Source: Platycnemis pennipes
Lineage: Eukaryota; Arthropoda; Insecta; Odonata; Platycnemididae
Direction: 5' to 3'
DNA: 64,000 nucleotides
NCBI GenBank assembly: GCA_933228895.1
Contig: OW121851.1
Span: 109,947,271 to 110,011,270 of the forward strand
Made by a program: the position numbers and the translations under genes. Positions 55,114 through 64,000 of the stretch are shown here, piece by piece; the first letter of the stretch is position 1; each line of letters starts with the position of its first letter. A model generated the notes under the pieces. The model was given only the letters and a program-made list of their open reading frames with translations. It had not been told where the DNA came from and made no database searches.

Positions 55114-56788
55114 CCAACGTTTGGAGATCTTCTTCGATATTCTTTCTGATATATTAAGACACTGTGCAGTTGCGATTATACTTCTGTGTATCATCATCCG
55201 CATTATAAACTGATTATATTCCATTATATTTCTTATCAAATGGGTGGCATACGTAAATTTTAATCATCAATTATTGTATCACTGATAGTAATCCATCTCA
55301 TGTTTCGACGTGGGAACTTCCCTTCTTCATCGTTTGATCAATTTTGGAATTGAAAAAGTGACATGGTGTGATTATCATCTTTAATTATCTCTTATGCAAG
55401 TGCGTGTACCATGAATGCTTATTGAATCGTAAACCAGGGGTATAAGAATTTGTTGTCATATTTCTGGTGCAAAAATGTTACGGTTTTATAAATAGATTGG
55501 AAAAAATCTGGTACTGATTATCTGCGAGGCATAAATTATGATGAAGACAAAAGGAATTTTTTACTCACATAGGATTAAAAGTCTGGAAGAGGCATAAAAT
55601 ATATTTTACAGCGTAGTTCTCATTAACTCTTGTTTCTACTTGGCTAAATGTTTTTCGTAGCGTAAAAACGTTTCGGATATGCTATTTTCTTGTTGTCAAT
55701 CTTATTAAATAGAAATTTATAAGCTCTTCAAAAATTATCGGTGAACGCCAATCACACTTTAAATAAATTTCCTTAGTAATTAAAAGAATGTTTTGGGTGG
55801 AATCAAAATTTTGGGATTATTTTAAGGGAATTCTGAGGGCACAATATTGTGAAATAGGTAAATTATTTCGGATTAGTTAGAAATCAGCTGATTAGATGAT
55901 AGGAATAGCATAGAAAAGGATTTGCAATGGGAATGAATAGCAAGTACTTTTTGAATAGTTCACAAAAACCTACGGTAATTGGTAGAAAAATAATCCATTT
56001 GGCTATTTTATTTCTTTAGGATTTCCTCATATCAATGGTTCATTATCGAAAATAGTTCGATTCACAATGCTATCCTTTGACCATAATTCCTTCCTTAATT
56101 CTACATCCTGTACTCAATGCTTTCAAAAATACTACCGTTAATATCATAATTTTGAAAGAGAGAAGACTGTTGACAAACATGGTGGCAGCTATGAAGTGCT
56201 GTAGCCCTAGTGAGAGTGGGAAAAATCTCGTGCGACTATAGCTATGTCTTGATTTGGCAACTAGCGTGTTAGCATTCTTTCCTATCATCTTCCCTTATTT
56301 AAGGTTTAAGGGAAGGTTGGGGGATCTGGTACCCTAGTCCGACTGAGGAGATAGGGAGGGACGTTGGGGATCCTTTCCTGCGGTTTTGAAACCCCCTTAC
56401 AATGGGGCCCTTCAAACCACCGCAACTCCACCTGCCTTCCTCAAATCCACCCGCCTTTGCCCCTTCTCTTCATTATATACTTCCCTAGCCTCCTCTTTAC
56501 GGTTCAGTACTCTTTTCGATTTCGTGTCCCAGCCTTGAGGTTGTGATGCTACCTTTAGATTTGACGCGTGAGGGAAGGACTTTCTCGACTTCGCGTCGCA
56601 GAGAATCGGTTCGTGGGTTTTCTAAAAGGATGTTTACTAGGCTTTAAACAAGGTTAAAATGCACTGCAGATCGCCTTTTTATGGTGTGAATACATCAGTA
56701 TGCTCAATTGTCAAATAATGACATTTTTTCTACAATATTGATTACTCTGAATGGATGAGGCCTTTACATGGTAGAAATCCATTCTAAT
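55114..56788. other. AT-rich stretch, nothing recognised
   Basis: Short frames without motifs. 56330-56600 is somewhat GC-richer. No repeats were recognised. Confidence 0.4.
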
Positions 56789-56833
56789 GAAGGAAAATTA
56801 AAACACTTTGCTTCCTACAAAATCACTTTTATT

Positions 56834-56870
56834 GTCGACTAGTTTTGATACACTGTACCATCATCAGGAC
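56834..56870 (-). ncRNA. hammerhead-like motif, broken core
   Basis: The same motif on the minus strand in the left arm. CTGATGA, stem II and the ACTAGT palindrome are kept, but the conserved GAAA reads AAAA, so G12 is lost and cleavage would not be expected. A third, partial copy lies in the centre on the minus strand (about 56913-56890): CTGATGA, then GATACATGTATC as a perfect stem II, with no GAAA. Confidence 0.45.
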
Positions 56871-56920
56871 TAGTGATACCATCATCCATGATACATGTAT
56901 CATCATCAGGACTTTCTATA

Positions 56921-56957
56921 GTCCTGATGATGGTACAGTGTATCGAAACTAGTCGAC
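56921..56957 (+). ncRNA. hammerhead-ribozyme-like motif, core intact
   Basis: Order on the plus strand: GTC (stem I), CTGATGA (56924-56930), one extra T, GGTAC-AGT-GTATC (stem II and loop), GAAA (56945-56948), then ACTAGT, a palindrome that can form stem III between two molecules, C (the cleavage-site base), and GAC closing stem I. This is the hammerhead order with the palindromic stem III described for Penelope-like elements and retrozymes. The extra T between CTGATGA and stem II departs from the textbook core, so activity is uncertain. Confidence 0.5.
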
Positions 56958-57002
56958 AACACAAGTGAATTTGTAGGTAGCGAAGTCTTTTAATTTTCCT
57001 TC

Positions 57003-57362
57003 GATATTGATTACTCTATTTCGGAAGCTCCTGTTTCATTGCCAATGAGTGATAACAACTTGTTATATTGATTTATTCCTGAAATGACGAAGTGAACTTT
57101 TAAACTGTCCTGCTATGCGTTTTCTTGATATTTATTATGTAAATGAATATAATCTTTCATAAAAAATTAAATCTCAACATATGTGGTTAACTCTACAAAA
57201 TGCTATATCAATATTAGCAGTATAGTGTATTGCTAGAAATAGTCCTGTCAAAGCAATTTGTAAAATTAAACATAAGCCTAGCAGGGACCCTAAGTTTCTT
57301 TTTCGACGCATAGGTACTACATTGCGATTGCTATCGCTGATGCGTTAGGACATGATTTGAAT
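57003..57362. other. gene-less gap, AT-rich
   Basis: Nothing recognised. Confidence 0.4.
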
Positions 57363-57674
57363 CAGTGGCGCACCCAGAAATTTTTTATGGGGGGCCCCGC
57401 CATCTAACCGGTCTTTTGCAAAGTGTAACCAAAATGCTATTTTAATCACTATATTTTTAATTTTATAGTAGGCCATATTTTCATGTATATAAGAAGTATT
57501 TAACAAATGTTACCATCTTAGATCTAGTCATACTCGAGTAAAATGATGTAACGAGTTTTTCCTATTTTTCCAATAGCTGCTACCATGTGACTGTGACTTA
57601 GCAATTAAAGGGGATTTGTAGAGAGACATGGGGAGGCCCTTTGGTACCCCCTCCACCCCGTGAGTGTGCCACTG
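57363..57674. mobile_element. possible hAT-like MITE, 312 bp
   Basis: The left end CAGTGGCGCACCCAGAAATT and the complement of the right end CAGTGGCACACTCACGGGG share about 10-12 bases of inverted terminal sequence. G/C-rich runs follow each end. CAGTGGCGCA ends with GGGGGGCC next to them are typical of hAT-like MITEs. No 8-bp target duplication is visible, so the ends may be eroded or the call wrong. Confidence 0.45.
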
Positions 57675-58212
57675 GTGCCACCTTTATCGTTTCGCTTATG
57701 TAGAAAATAGTTTTTCGTGGGTTAAATGTTTGATGCAGAAAATTTATTTTACTTAAGATAGATAACTATGGTAATATGAGATATGGTTAATGCTTTGGAA
57801 TTATGGGCTAAATACGTTGTTGATGGTGCCCGTTTTGAATTATTTTCTAATTATATTACAACATTTCTGTATGCTATACTTACTTTTGAACGTGCTGTAC
57901 ACTATTCCCGAATAGTGTCAATGAAACATACGAGAAGAAGTTCATGAATACTTTGAATGAAAATTTTTCTGCAAATATTGCGTAAGTTGGTTTACGATCA
58001 TAAAAATAGTATCCAATAAATACTCTTTTCAAAGATATTTGTAATTCTTAAAATTATGTACCGATGTGCTGCGCATCTTTAGGTAGTGTCTTTATAAATT
58101 GCTGTTGGTCTTACAACTATAGTTTACCTCTATCAAATTAAGATAATTATAGTTAGAGGATTTTTACAAATCAGTTGCTTCAATTTTTATTCTACCTATC
58201 TTAATATTTTAA
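57675..58212. other. AT-rich stretch, nothing recognised
   Basis: No repeat or coding pattern was recognised. Confidence 0.4.
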
Positions 58213-58667
58213 GCTTAGAAGAGGATGGGAAGTTAGATTGGCCAGTCTTAGGAGACTTTGGAGATTAGGAACTAATTGGTCGTAGCGACTTTCAGTAAAG
58301 CAGAAATTACAAAAAATAGAATGTGATTGAGGAACTGGCACATGTTTGTATTTCGTTGCGACTCTCTATTTACGATCAATAACATTGCTTCTTAATTTCC
58401 TTGGAGATTTTAGTGAGTAAACACATTCATCTTGCACGTTTACCGCGTACCGACAATTTCCGCTTAGTGACCTAGTTTATATTAATTTCCTGTTTAATAA
58501 AACTGCGTAAATAGAGAGTCACAACGAAAATACAATCATGTGCCAGTTCCTCAATCACGTTTTATTTTTCGTAATTTCTGCTTTACTGTAAGTCGCTACG
58601 AGCAATTAGTTCCTATTCTCCGAAGTCTCCTAAGACTGGCCAATCTAACTTCCCATCCTTTTCTAAA
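58213..58667. repeat. large inverted repeat, about 160-bp arms
   Basis: Left arm 58213-58374 and right arm 58506-58667 are inverted copies at about 90 percent identity, for example GATGGGAAGTTAGATTGGCC and its complement, and CACATGTTTGTATTTCGTTG against its partner. The 131-bp spacer is AT-rich. There is no ORF. A transcript across it would form a long hairpin, a possible small-RNA source. No clear terminal motif assigns it to a transposon class. Confidence 0.8.
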
Positions 58668-58682
58668 CAAAAGTTTTTCTAT

Positions 58683-58822
58683 ATGGAACATATCTAAATA
58701 AAGGGGAATGAGCTCTACGACCTCTATGGATCAGCAGTTCAAAAGGGGTCTCCAATGGCCGTAATTTGTTTTTTAATTTATGGCCATTGGAGACCCCTTT
58801 TGAACTGTTGATGGAACATATC
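58683..58822. repeat. near-perfect hairpin inside a 12-bp direct repeat
   Basis: 58735-58760 (CAGTTCAAAAGGGGTCTCCA and on) and 58782-58807 are perfect inverted copies over 26 bp, extending to 31 bp with one G:T pair; the loop is 21 bases. ATGGAACATATC occurs at 58683-58694 and again at 58811-58822, flanking the structure. The size is close to a pre-miRNA hairpin. Perfect pairing more often means a recent inverted duplication. Confidence 0.75.
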
Positions 58823-59466
58823 ATCGGAAGTAACGTTATTTTCTTAATTATAGCTCAATTATGAAATGAAATAGAAAACATCTCAAAAATAACTTGTTAG
58901 CTAGTCATTATGGGCAGATTGACTAACCAGTTTCTGGAAAGACCAAAGATTTTGTGGTTTGTCCCTGCCTCGAAAATTGATGCTGGGCATATGTTCGTAG
59001 TATGCTCCGATTATATGTTGAAATATGTCCGCATAATTTGAGGTACTCCAAACCTGTAAAGTTACTATACCTAATCGCATCAATAGACTAATATAAACAC
59101 GAAAACTTGTATAATACATAACGGTTATAGTAAATTTAACAGTCAAACGTTTCTCGATATAGGGTTTTGTAATGATTAAGGGATGATTTAGGATTCAGCC
59201 GTAACTATATGGCGTTCGGATTTGTTTGACAGGCGATGAAATTTTTGGACATAGTAATTTGGATGGAATATTTTGAACTTTTGGAATCTCTCTTCTTGTT
59301 CGCCCTGTATGCTGAGTGAAATCATAGAAAATAATTTTGCATATTCTATCTATCTACCCATCAATTCTATTATTCTTGATTCTCAATTTTTTCAGCTTTG
59401 TTATTGTTTGAAACTTCGGTTCCGTTCATCATAACATCAGACAGCGGAGTTTACTGATTTTTAATT
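58823..59466. other. gene-less stretch, nothing recognised
   Basis: AT-rich. The 81-codon minus frame 59146-58901 has no motif. Confidence 0.4.
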
Positions 59467-59560
59467 GTGATGAGCTCTTAATCCGCTGAGTCGCTGTCAT
59501 AATTTTGTTCCTAGCATTAAAATAAAACCTTAACACCCCAGCAGAACTTAATAAGTTTCA
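59467..59560 (+). repeat. 94-bp direct repeat, copy 1
   Basis: Matches 59967-60064 at about 85 percent: GTGATGAGC, GAGTCGCTGTCATAATTT, then CCCCAGCAGAACTTAATAAG. Same orientation, exactly 500 bp apart start to start. Confidence 0.8.
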
Positions 59561-59841
59561 TATTTTAATTTTCTACCTTTTAGCTAATTTTCCCTCTTTA
59601 CAGAATGGATCATTACTTTCCAACATCCATATTGCTCTTCACTTTATAACTCTAGCCTCATCTGCTTCTGGCATTTATTATGCTAATGCCTTTTAATTCT
59701 AATTTTCGTGATAATTTGATGATCTCGAGAAGAAAAATCTTACTACTTTCTATTGTTTAGAGGTACCTAATATTTTGAAAGGAAGTATCCCTCATTGAAA
59801 AATAGGAAATAATTTCTGGACGGACGTAGAGGATACTCTTT

Positions 59842-59963
59842 GTAAGGTCCACAATACAGATTTAATGCGGACGATCCGAGTTTCGATGCGTAATGTCACC
59901 TTCAATATAATATTATTTCGAATCCCAGGTCGTATGCATTAATAACCGCTTTGTGGACCTTAC
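59842..59963. mobile_element. tiny MITE-like inverted repeat, 122 bp
   Basis: The ends GTAAGGTCCACAATACAG and the complement of the right end, GTAAGGTCCACAAAGCGG, are followed by (T)TTAATGC in both, giving about 27 bp of imperfect terminal inverted repeat. The interior is about 67 bp. It ends 3 bp before direct-repeat copy 2. No target duplication is seen. Confidence 0.6.
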
Positions 59964-59966
59964 CAA

Positions 59967-60064
59967 GTGATGAGCACCTAATCCACTCTGAGTCGCTGTC
60001 ATAATTTCGTGCGTAGCATTACAATAAAACCTTAATTACCCCAGCAGAACTTAATAAGTTTCAA
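59967..60064 (+). repeat. 94-bp direct repeat, copy 2
   Basis: The second copy of 59467-59560, with small indels (CCTAATCCACTCTGAGTCGC). It could be a terminal repeat of a 0.6 kb element or one step of a 500-bp tandem array, but the sequence between the copies is not itself repeated. Confidence 0.8.
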
Positions 60065-62612
60065 ATTTGTCCGACATGGAGAGGTTTCACAAAGTAAAGA
60101 CTGAAATCAACACTTACAATTTCTGGTGGCATGATATTATTTTTAAATTTCATGCCGATCCATAAATTTAAAAAATGTACAAGTCTACTCTTTGATAGAA
60201 AATTAATCTAGATGTGCAATTTCACCCATCGATTGGTCTTGATGGAGTCAAGATTGAACTCTTGAAGAAGGGATGAATGCAAAGGCAACCCACGTAGTGA
60301 GAGCGAGGATTTGATCGTCCCTTTCTAACTTCGTTTCCACTATCTTATTCATGGTGGGCAATGCCATTTCCACATCTTGCCCTTAAACTTGCATGACACT
60401 TTTAGTGATCGAGTTCGTCTTTAAATCATTCGGTCCTAATTAGATTTCCCGGAGATATTCTCGAGAAGGACTAGGAACTGACTTAGTGGTTGACTCGGCG
60501 ATCCTCCCGAGAGACAATTAAGCGATGTCTGGTTGCCCAAGTCAAAAATTCCATTCCAATCCGCACCGTTCCTCTAACTTCACGCTACATTTTTGAAGTT
60601 GTAATTCAATTTGCATCTTGGTATGGAATTAGTCTAGCCTAATTTGAAGTCTTTACTTTCCGGGAACAATCATCCCCGAACTTGTGGGACTTATGGCAAT
60701 GTAAAACTCAGTGCACAGTTGTCTTTTTTCGGGTCAATCTAAAGAGAAGGAGTCATTGGTGGATATGTTGTCAGGGATGCTATTGTTATAAGCGTGAATG
60801 GAACGATGTAAATTTGTTATATTTGTTCAATAACGTGAAATTATAATATAAAAGCATATTATTTCCATGCCAAGCTGATTAAAGGAGATGTGATGGTGAG
60901 CAATATCACTCAAACCCCACCGTATTCGTTCCTCTCACTCTTCAGCAATTCTGTGGCAAGTATCACATCTGCAGTCAAAAATGAGCTCGGGTGTACATCT
61001 TTTCATAGTAGGTGGCAACTGATAGGAATAAGGTCCTTGATTCCACCTGTTTTTGAATCGTTTTAGGCAGTCGCATAATCAATCTATTATCTAGTTTTTC
61101 TTTTATTAATTGAACACTTATAAGTTTTTGTTGATGGATGGCTAATGTAGAGAGATTTGGAGGAAGTGATTATGGGTGGTCATGGTTTGGGGGATGTGGT
61201 TAGGCAAACGGAGAAGAAGTGGAGAGGGGGTTAACATTTATCACGGAATATAAAGATATGATGAACTTACACAGATACAAAGGATATCACATAAACTATG
61301 AGTTCAGTTGAAATATTTAAGGAGATTTATGACTATCGTAATTTGCTCAAACTGTAAAATATCCGTTCGATAATTTGATTTTATGGTAAAATTTTGGTCT
61401 GATGCTCTCATATCATGTATTTATTGGCAAGACCTGTGTAGTTATTCATCCCTTGTTCATTTCAAAGCTGTGATTGGTCCATATTCAAATGTAAAACATT
61501 TGAAATATGATCTGATGTTAACGACGCAGATGTAAAAGATCCCACAATAGCAAAGGTAGCATCGTATTTCAAATAATATCTCGTAGTCATTGCCTGTGAA
61601 AAGTTGTGGCTGGAAATATCCTTTTTGGCTTCCTTGGTTATGTTTTCTTCTGGGTAAAATTGGAAAACCCTTCCGTTAACTTGCACCATGATCACCAGTG
61701 ATTTCTTCTTCTCGACATATATTAAGCACCCCTTATATGTAGTTAGGAGTGCTACTCTGAGGATCACCTTTACTTTGCAATTTACCTCTATTATTGACTC
61801 TGGCAACCTTCCACTTTTTGTGCAAATGACTCACTCAAAAGGGGATGGAGCATTGTGTATCTAACAGTGTACTCAATCATTACGATAGTACATTTACAGT
61901 CTTCTTTGTTAGCAAAATATGCGTAATCACTAATGTATTCAGCGTGTACTATCATTGGAGAGGGAAATTTTGGTATCTAAATGTGTCATTAAGTACATTA
62001 ACTTATTTAGATGCATTAACTTTGTAAAATTGAAATGTTTCATATTCTTAGGTTTAGTGAAAGATTTTGGAAGTGTTCTTGGGGAAATGTTGTGGTTTCT
62101 GATTCAGTTTTAAACAAATGAAGTGTTGTATAGAAATTTGAAGTTTTTAATTTCTATGCATTATAAGCAGCAAAAATTATTGAAAATACCCATGCGTTGG
62201 GCATCAAAACCAGTCTAAATATTAGGCTAAGTTTCGCTGAAAAAAATCATCCCATTTGGTGTGAAACCGAACTCCAGTGACAAATTAAGGGAGTAAATAT
62301 AATGTGGTCACCTTGCTGAATGGAAATCAATGGAAAAAACTAATTTCTCAGGTTTTAAATTAATAATTCAAATAAATGCGTATAGTCCTGGAAATCTTTG
62401 CCAAAATTCCACAAAAATATTGTTATTAAATGACAACAGACCTCTGTGTTCCTAAAAATCCCGAATTCACCCACTACCAAACACAAAAAGCGAGTAGAAT
62501 TCACACCATCTTCTTTCTCAGTGCCACCCTTAGGCTGCGCAGAAATATTTGGTACACATAAGTCCGTTGTTGTTATTTCATGGGGTAAAATATACGTAAC
62601 GTTAATTCTTCA
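60065..62612. other. gene-less stretch with one unrecognised frame
   Basis: The 114-codon minus frame 61806-61462 has mixed composition (VMVQVNGRVFQFYPEEN-like middle) and is less AT-driven than its neighbours, but I recognise no family and see no splice frame. The rest is AT-rich. Nothing else was recognised. Confidence 0.3.
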
Positions 62613-62671
62613 TGGTGCCGAACCCGGGATCTCCTATTAGATACACAACGCTCCATCCCCCGTTCTGCGTC
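62613..62671 (-). repeat. tRNA-like SINE head, partial
   Basis: Minus strand: GGGGGATGGAGCGTTGTGTA, then TCTAATAGGAGATCCCGGGTTCGGCACC. The GGTTCGGCACC string is a damaged B box, and GCGTTGTGTATCTAATAGGAGATC is typical of the middle of a tRNA-derived head. The A box is degraded. Confidence 0.45.
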
Positions 62672-64000
62672 ACTTTCGCGACTTTATGCTTTCAGAGTTG
62701 TTTATATTTCAGAGGACGCCCTTGAAATTAAAATTGGGAAAGCTTTCCTCGAAAGACACCTCTAAAAGTCCTAAAAATGCTCGCGCGATATTTTCCTGAA
62801 CGATAAAGCTCGATGAGGCGGACACAAAGACTCAGACTTTGCCTGATGCATAATTCAGCCGACTTCCTCAACGCCGAGCCAGGTGGGCGGACTCCAGGTG
62901 TGGAAAATCGTGAGGCAAAGATAGGCGGAGTGCAGGGAAAGGGGAAGTCATTCACTCCACTGGACACAGCGGTGCGAAAAAACAGCGGTTTATCGAAAAA
63001 ACAGTAGAAAAAATGAAATGAAATTTACATTCTTCAACCAATCGCTTTAAGATGCAACTTATATAAAAAAATAGAATGAAATAGCAGCGCACTATAGTGT
63101 GGTCGACAGTAAAGGTGCAGTTAGCGTCATAAGCAATAAGTAGGAGATGTTTACAACGTACAATGGACAGTGATAGATAAGACCAAAGGTTTTAGGGAAG
63201 ATAAGTAACCAGTATCATATCATTACTGTGCTTTTCCCTTGTCTGTTGGGGCTATTAAATTTGTAGCAGATAATTCTGATTGTTGATGTGCATTGTGTAT
63301 TGTGGAGGTTCTAGGTAACAAATAATTACGAATTTCTTCCTTATCTGCTGGAAGGACCAAATTCTCTATGCAGAAGGCAGTTTAAGACATTTCCATATGT
63401 TTGGTAATGCTCCACAGATATGATTTTACTGGTTCCGCATTACAGTAGTCTATAATTAGATGCTTGTTTTGTTTATAGCTTTCCCTTTTCCAATGTGTAC
63501 TTGGTTGGTCTTGAGTGTAAAATCAGTGATGTAGTGGAAGAGCTATGTTATAATATATTATAAAATGTTATTTCGACTGTTATTGATACTCAGTATCGAC
63601 TGACACACACGTGATCGACCTGATGCTATACTCCTTTGCGGTGGCTCTACAGTGTAGGTACTATGTAGACTAAGGCAACGTTGATTGATGAAAATAAATA
63701 TCCGGGAGCCTTAGTATGCGTCTTGCCACACGAAAGGTGGTAGGTAGATTATACCTGATGTTTGTAGAATGGTCACAAGGAAAGTATTGAGGCAGCCTGG
63801 AGTTAATCTTTTTATGCCTGAACTTAAGGTCCGATTTTTATATGACAGTCTTCTTCTATGACTGCCAATTCTTTTTAAATTCGCCGGATAGAATTTATTT
63901 CCTCACATATTCACCCTTTACCTATCGCCCTTCGCCACGCGAACCAGAAGAAAACCAGAACGCGAAGTTATGAGAGAGAAAATTTCCGTTCCGCACCTTT
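62672..64000. other. gene-less stretch to window end
   Basis: 62810-62960 is GC-richer with shadow frames on both strands. GCGGTGGCTCTACAGTGTAG near 63639 is a faint remnant of the dispersed stem-loop repeat. Nothing else was recognised. Confidence 0.35.

Larger units (their letters stand above)
56789..57002. repeat. 82-bp inverted repeat with hammerhead-like cores
   Basis: Arms 56789-56870 and 56921-57002 are inverted copies with 7 differences in 82 bases, around a 50-bp centre. The arms run from GAAGGAAAATTAAAA to the AGTCCTGATGATGG end and include GTCGACTAGTTT. No coding potential and no clear target duplication were seen. The arms read like the terminal repeats of a Penelope-like or retrozyme-like element, which is an inference from the ribozyme-like cores annotated separately. 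Confidence 0.75.

Noticed and set aside
58735..58807. microRNA gene
   Set aside because: Pairing is perfect over 26 bp with no bulges, unlike most animal pre-miRNAs, and the structure is flanked by a 12-bp direct repeat. Listed as a hairpin repeat instead.
1..64000. CRISPR arrays, operons, ribosome-binding sites or bacterial origins
   Set aside because: The sequence is eukaryotic in character, with SINEs, LINE relics, MITEs, splice-like donors and very low coding density. No regularly spaced direct repeats with unique spacers were seen.

Overview
This window looks like non-coding nuclear DNA from a repeat-rich animal genome, most probably an arthropod and perhaps an insect. It is AT-rich, no open frame runs beyond about 180 codons, and none of the longer frames reads as a recognisable cellular protein. 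What can be named is mobile-element debris: three decayed non-LTR retrotransposon reverse-transcriptase tails, two SINE families with tRNA-like heads, several loose tRNA-like pieces, and at least four kinds of terminal-inverted-repeat DNA element. I cannot name the species from sequence alone. The window could be one large intron or an intergenic region.

Layout. 1-5.2 kb: AT-rich DNA, two tandem SINE copies (2520-3110), then a strong CpG-rich block (4345-5130) that could be a promoter. 6-9 kb: two LINE 3' fragments on the minus strand. 10.7-13.8 kb: a tRNA-His-like pseudogene, a small inverted repeat with a CTCF-like site, and a nest of direct repeats around a tRNA-like unit. 14.4-25.8 kb: a possible short coding exon, scattered SINEs, simple repeats, an inverted-repeat element and a third LINE fragment. 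26-38 kb: more SINEs, a GC-rich exon candidate with a perfect splice donor on the minus strand (36759-36851), an inverted SINE pair, and a CpG-rich possible 5' exon (38040-38631). 41.0-43.3 kb: a complete-ended pogo-like (Tc1/mariner) transposon with a wrecked transposase. 48.4-50.1 kb: two 0.33 kb direct repeats around an unidentified block. 50.9-51.9 kb: a non-autonomous DNA transposon with iterated ACGGGAAAT motifs. 53.8-54.4 kb: a PIF/Harbinger-type MITE. 56.8-60.1 kb: a cluster of inverted and direct repeats, one carrying hammerhead-ribozyme-like cores.

No genes can be seen working together. The recurring theme is short structured repeat units: a stem-loop repeat seen at least eight times, tRNA-derived heads, subterminal motif arrays and near-perfect hairpins. 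The most unusual is the 82-bp inverted repeat at 56789-57002. Its arms carry CTGATGA/GAAA cores around a short stem and an ACTAGT palindrome, as in the hammerhead motifs known from Penelope-like elements and retrozymes. Functional claims below are inferences from sequence read by eye; no alignment or search was run.
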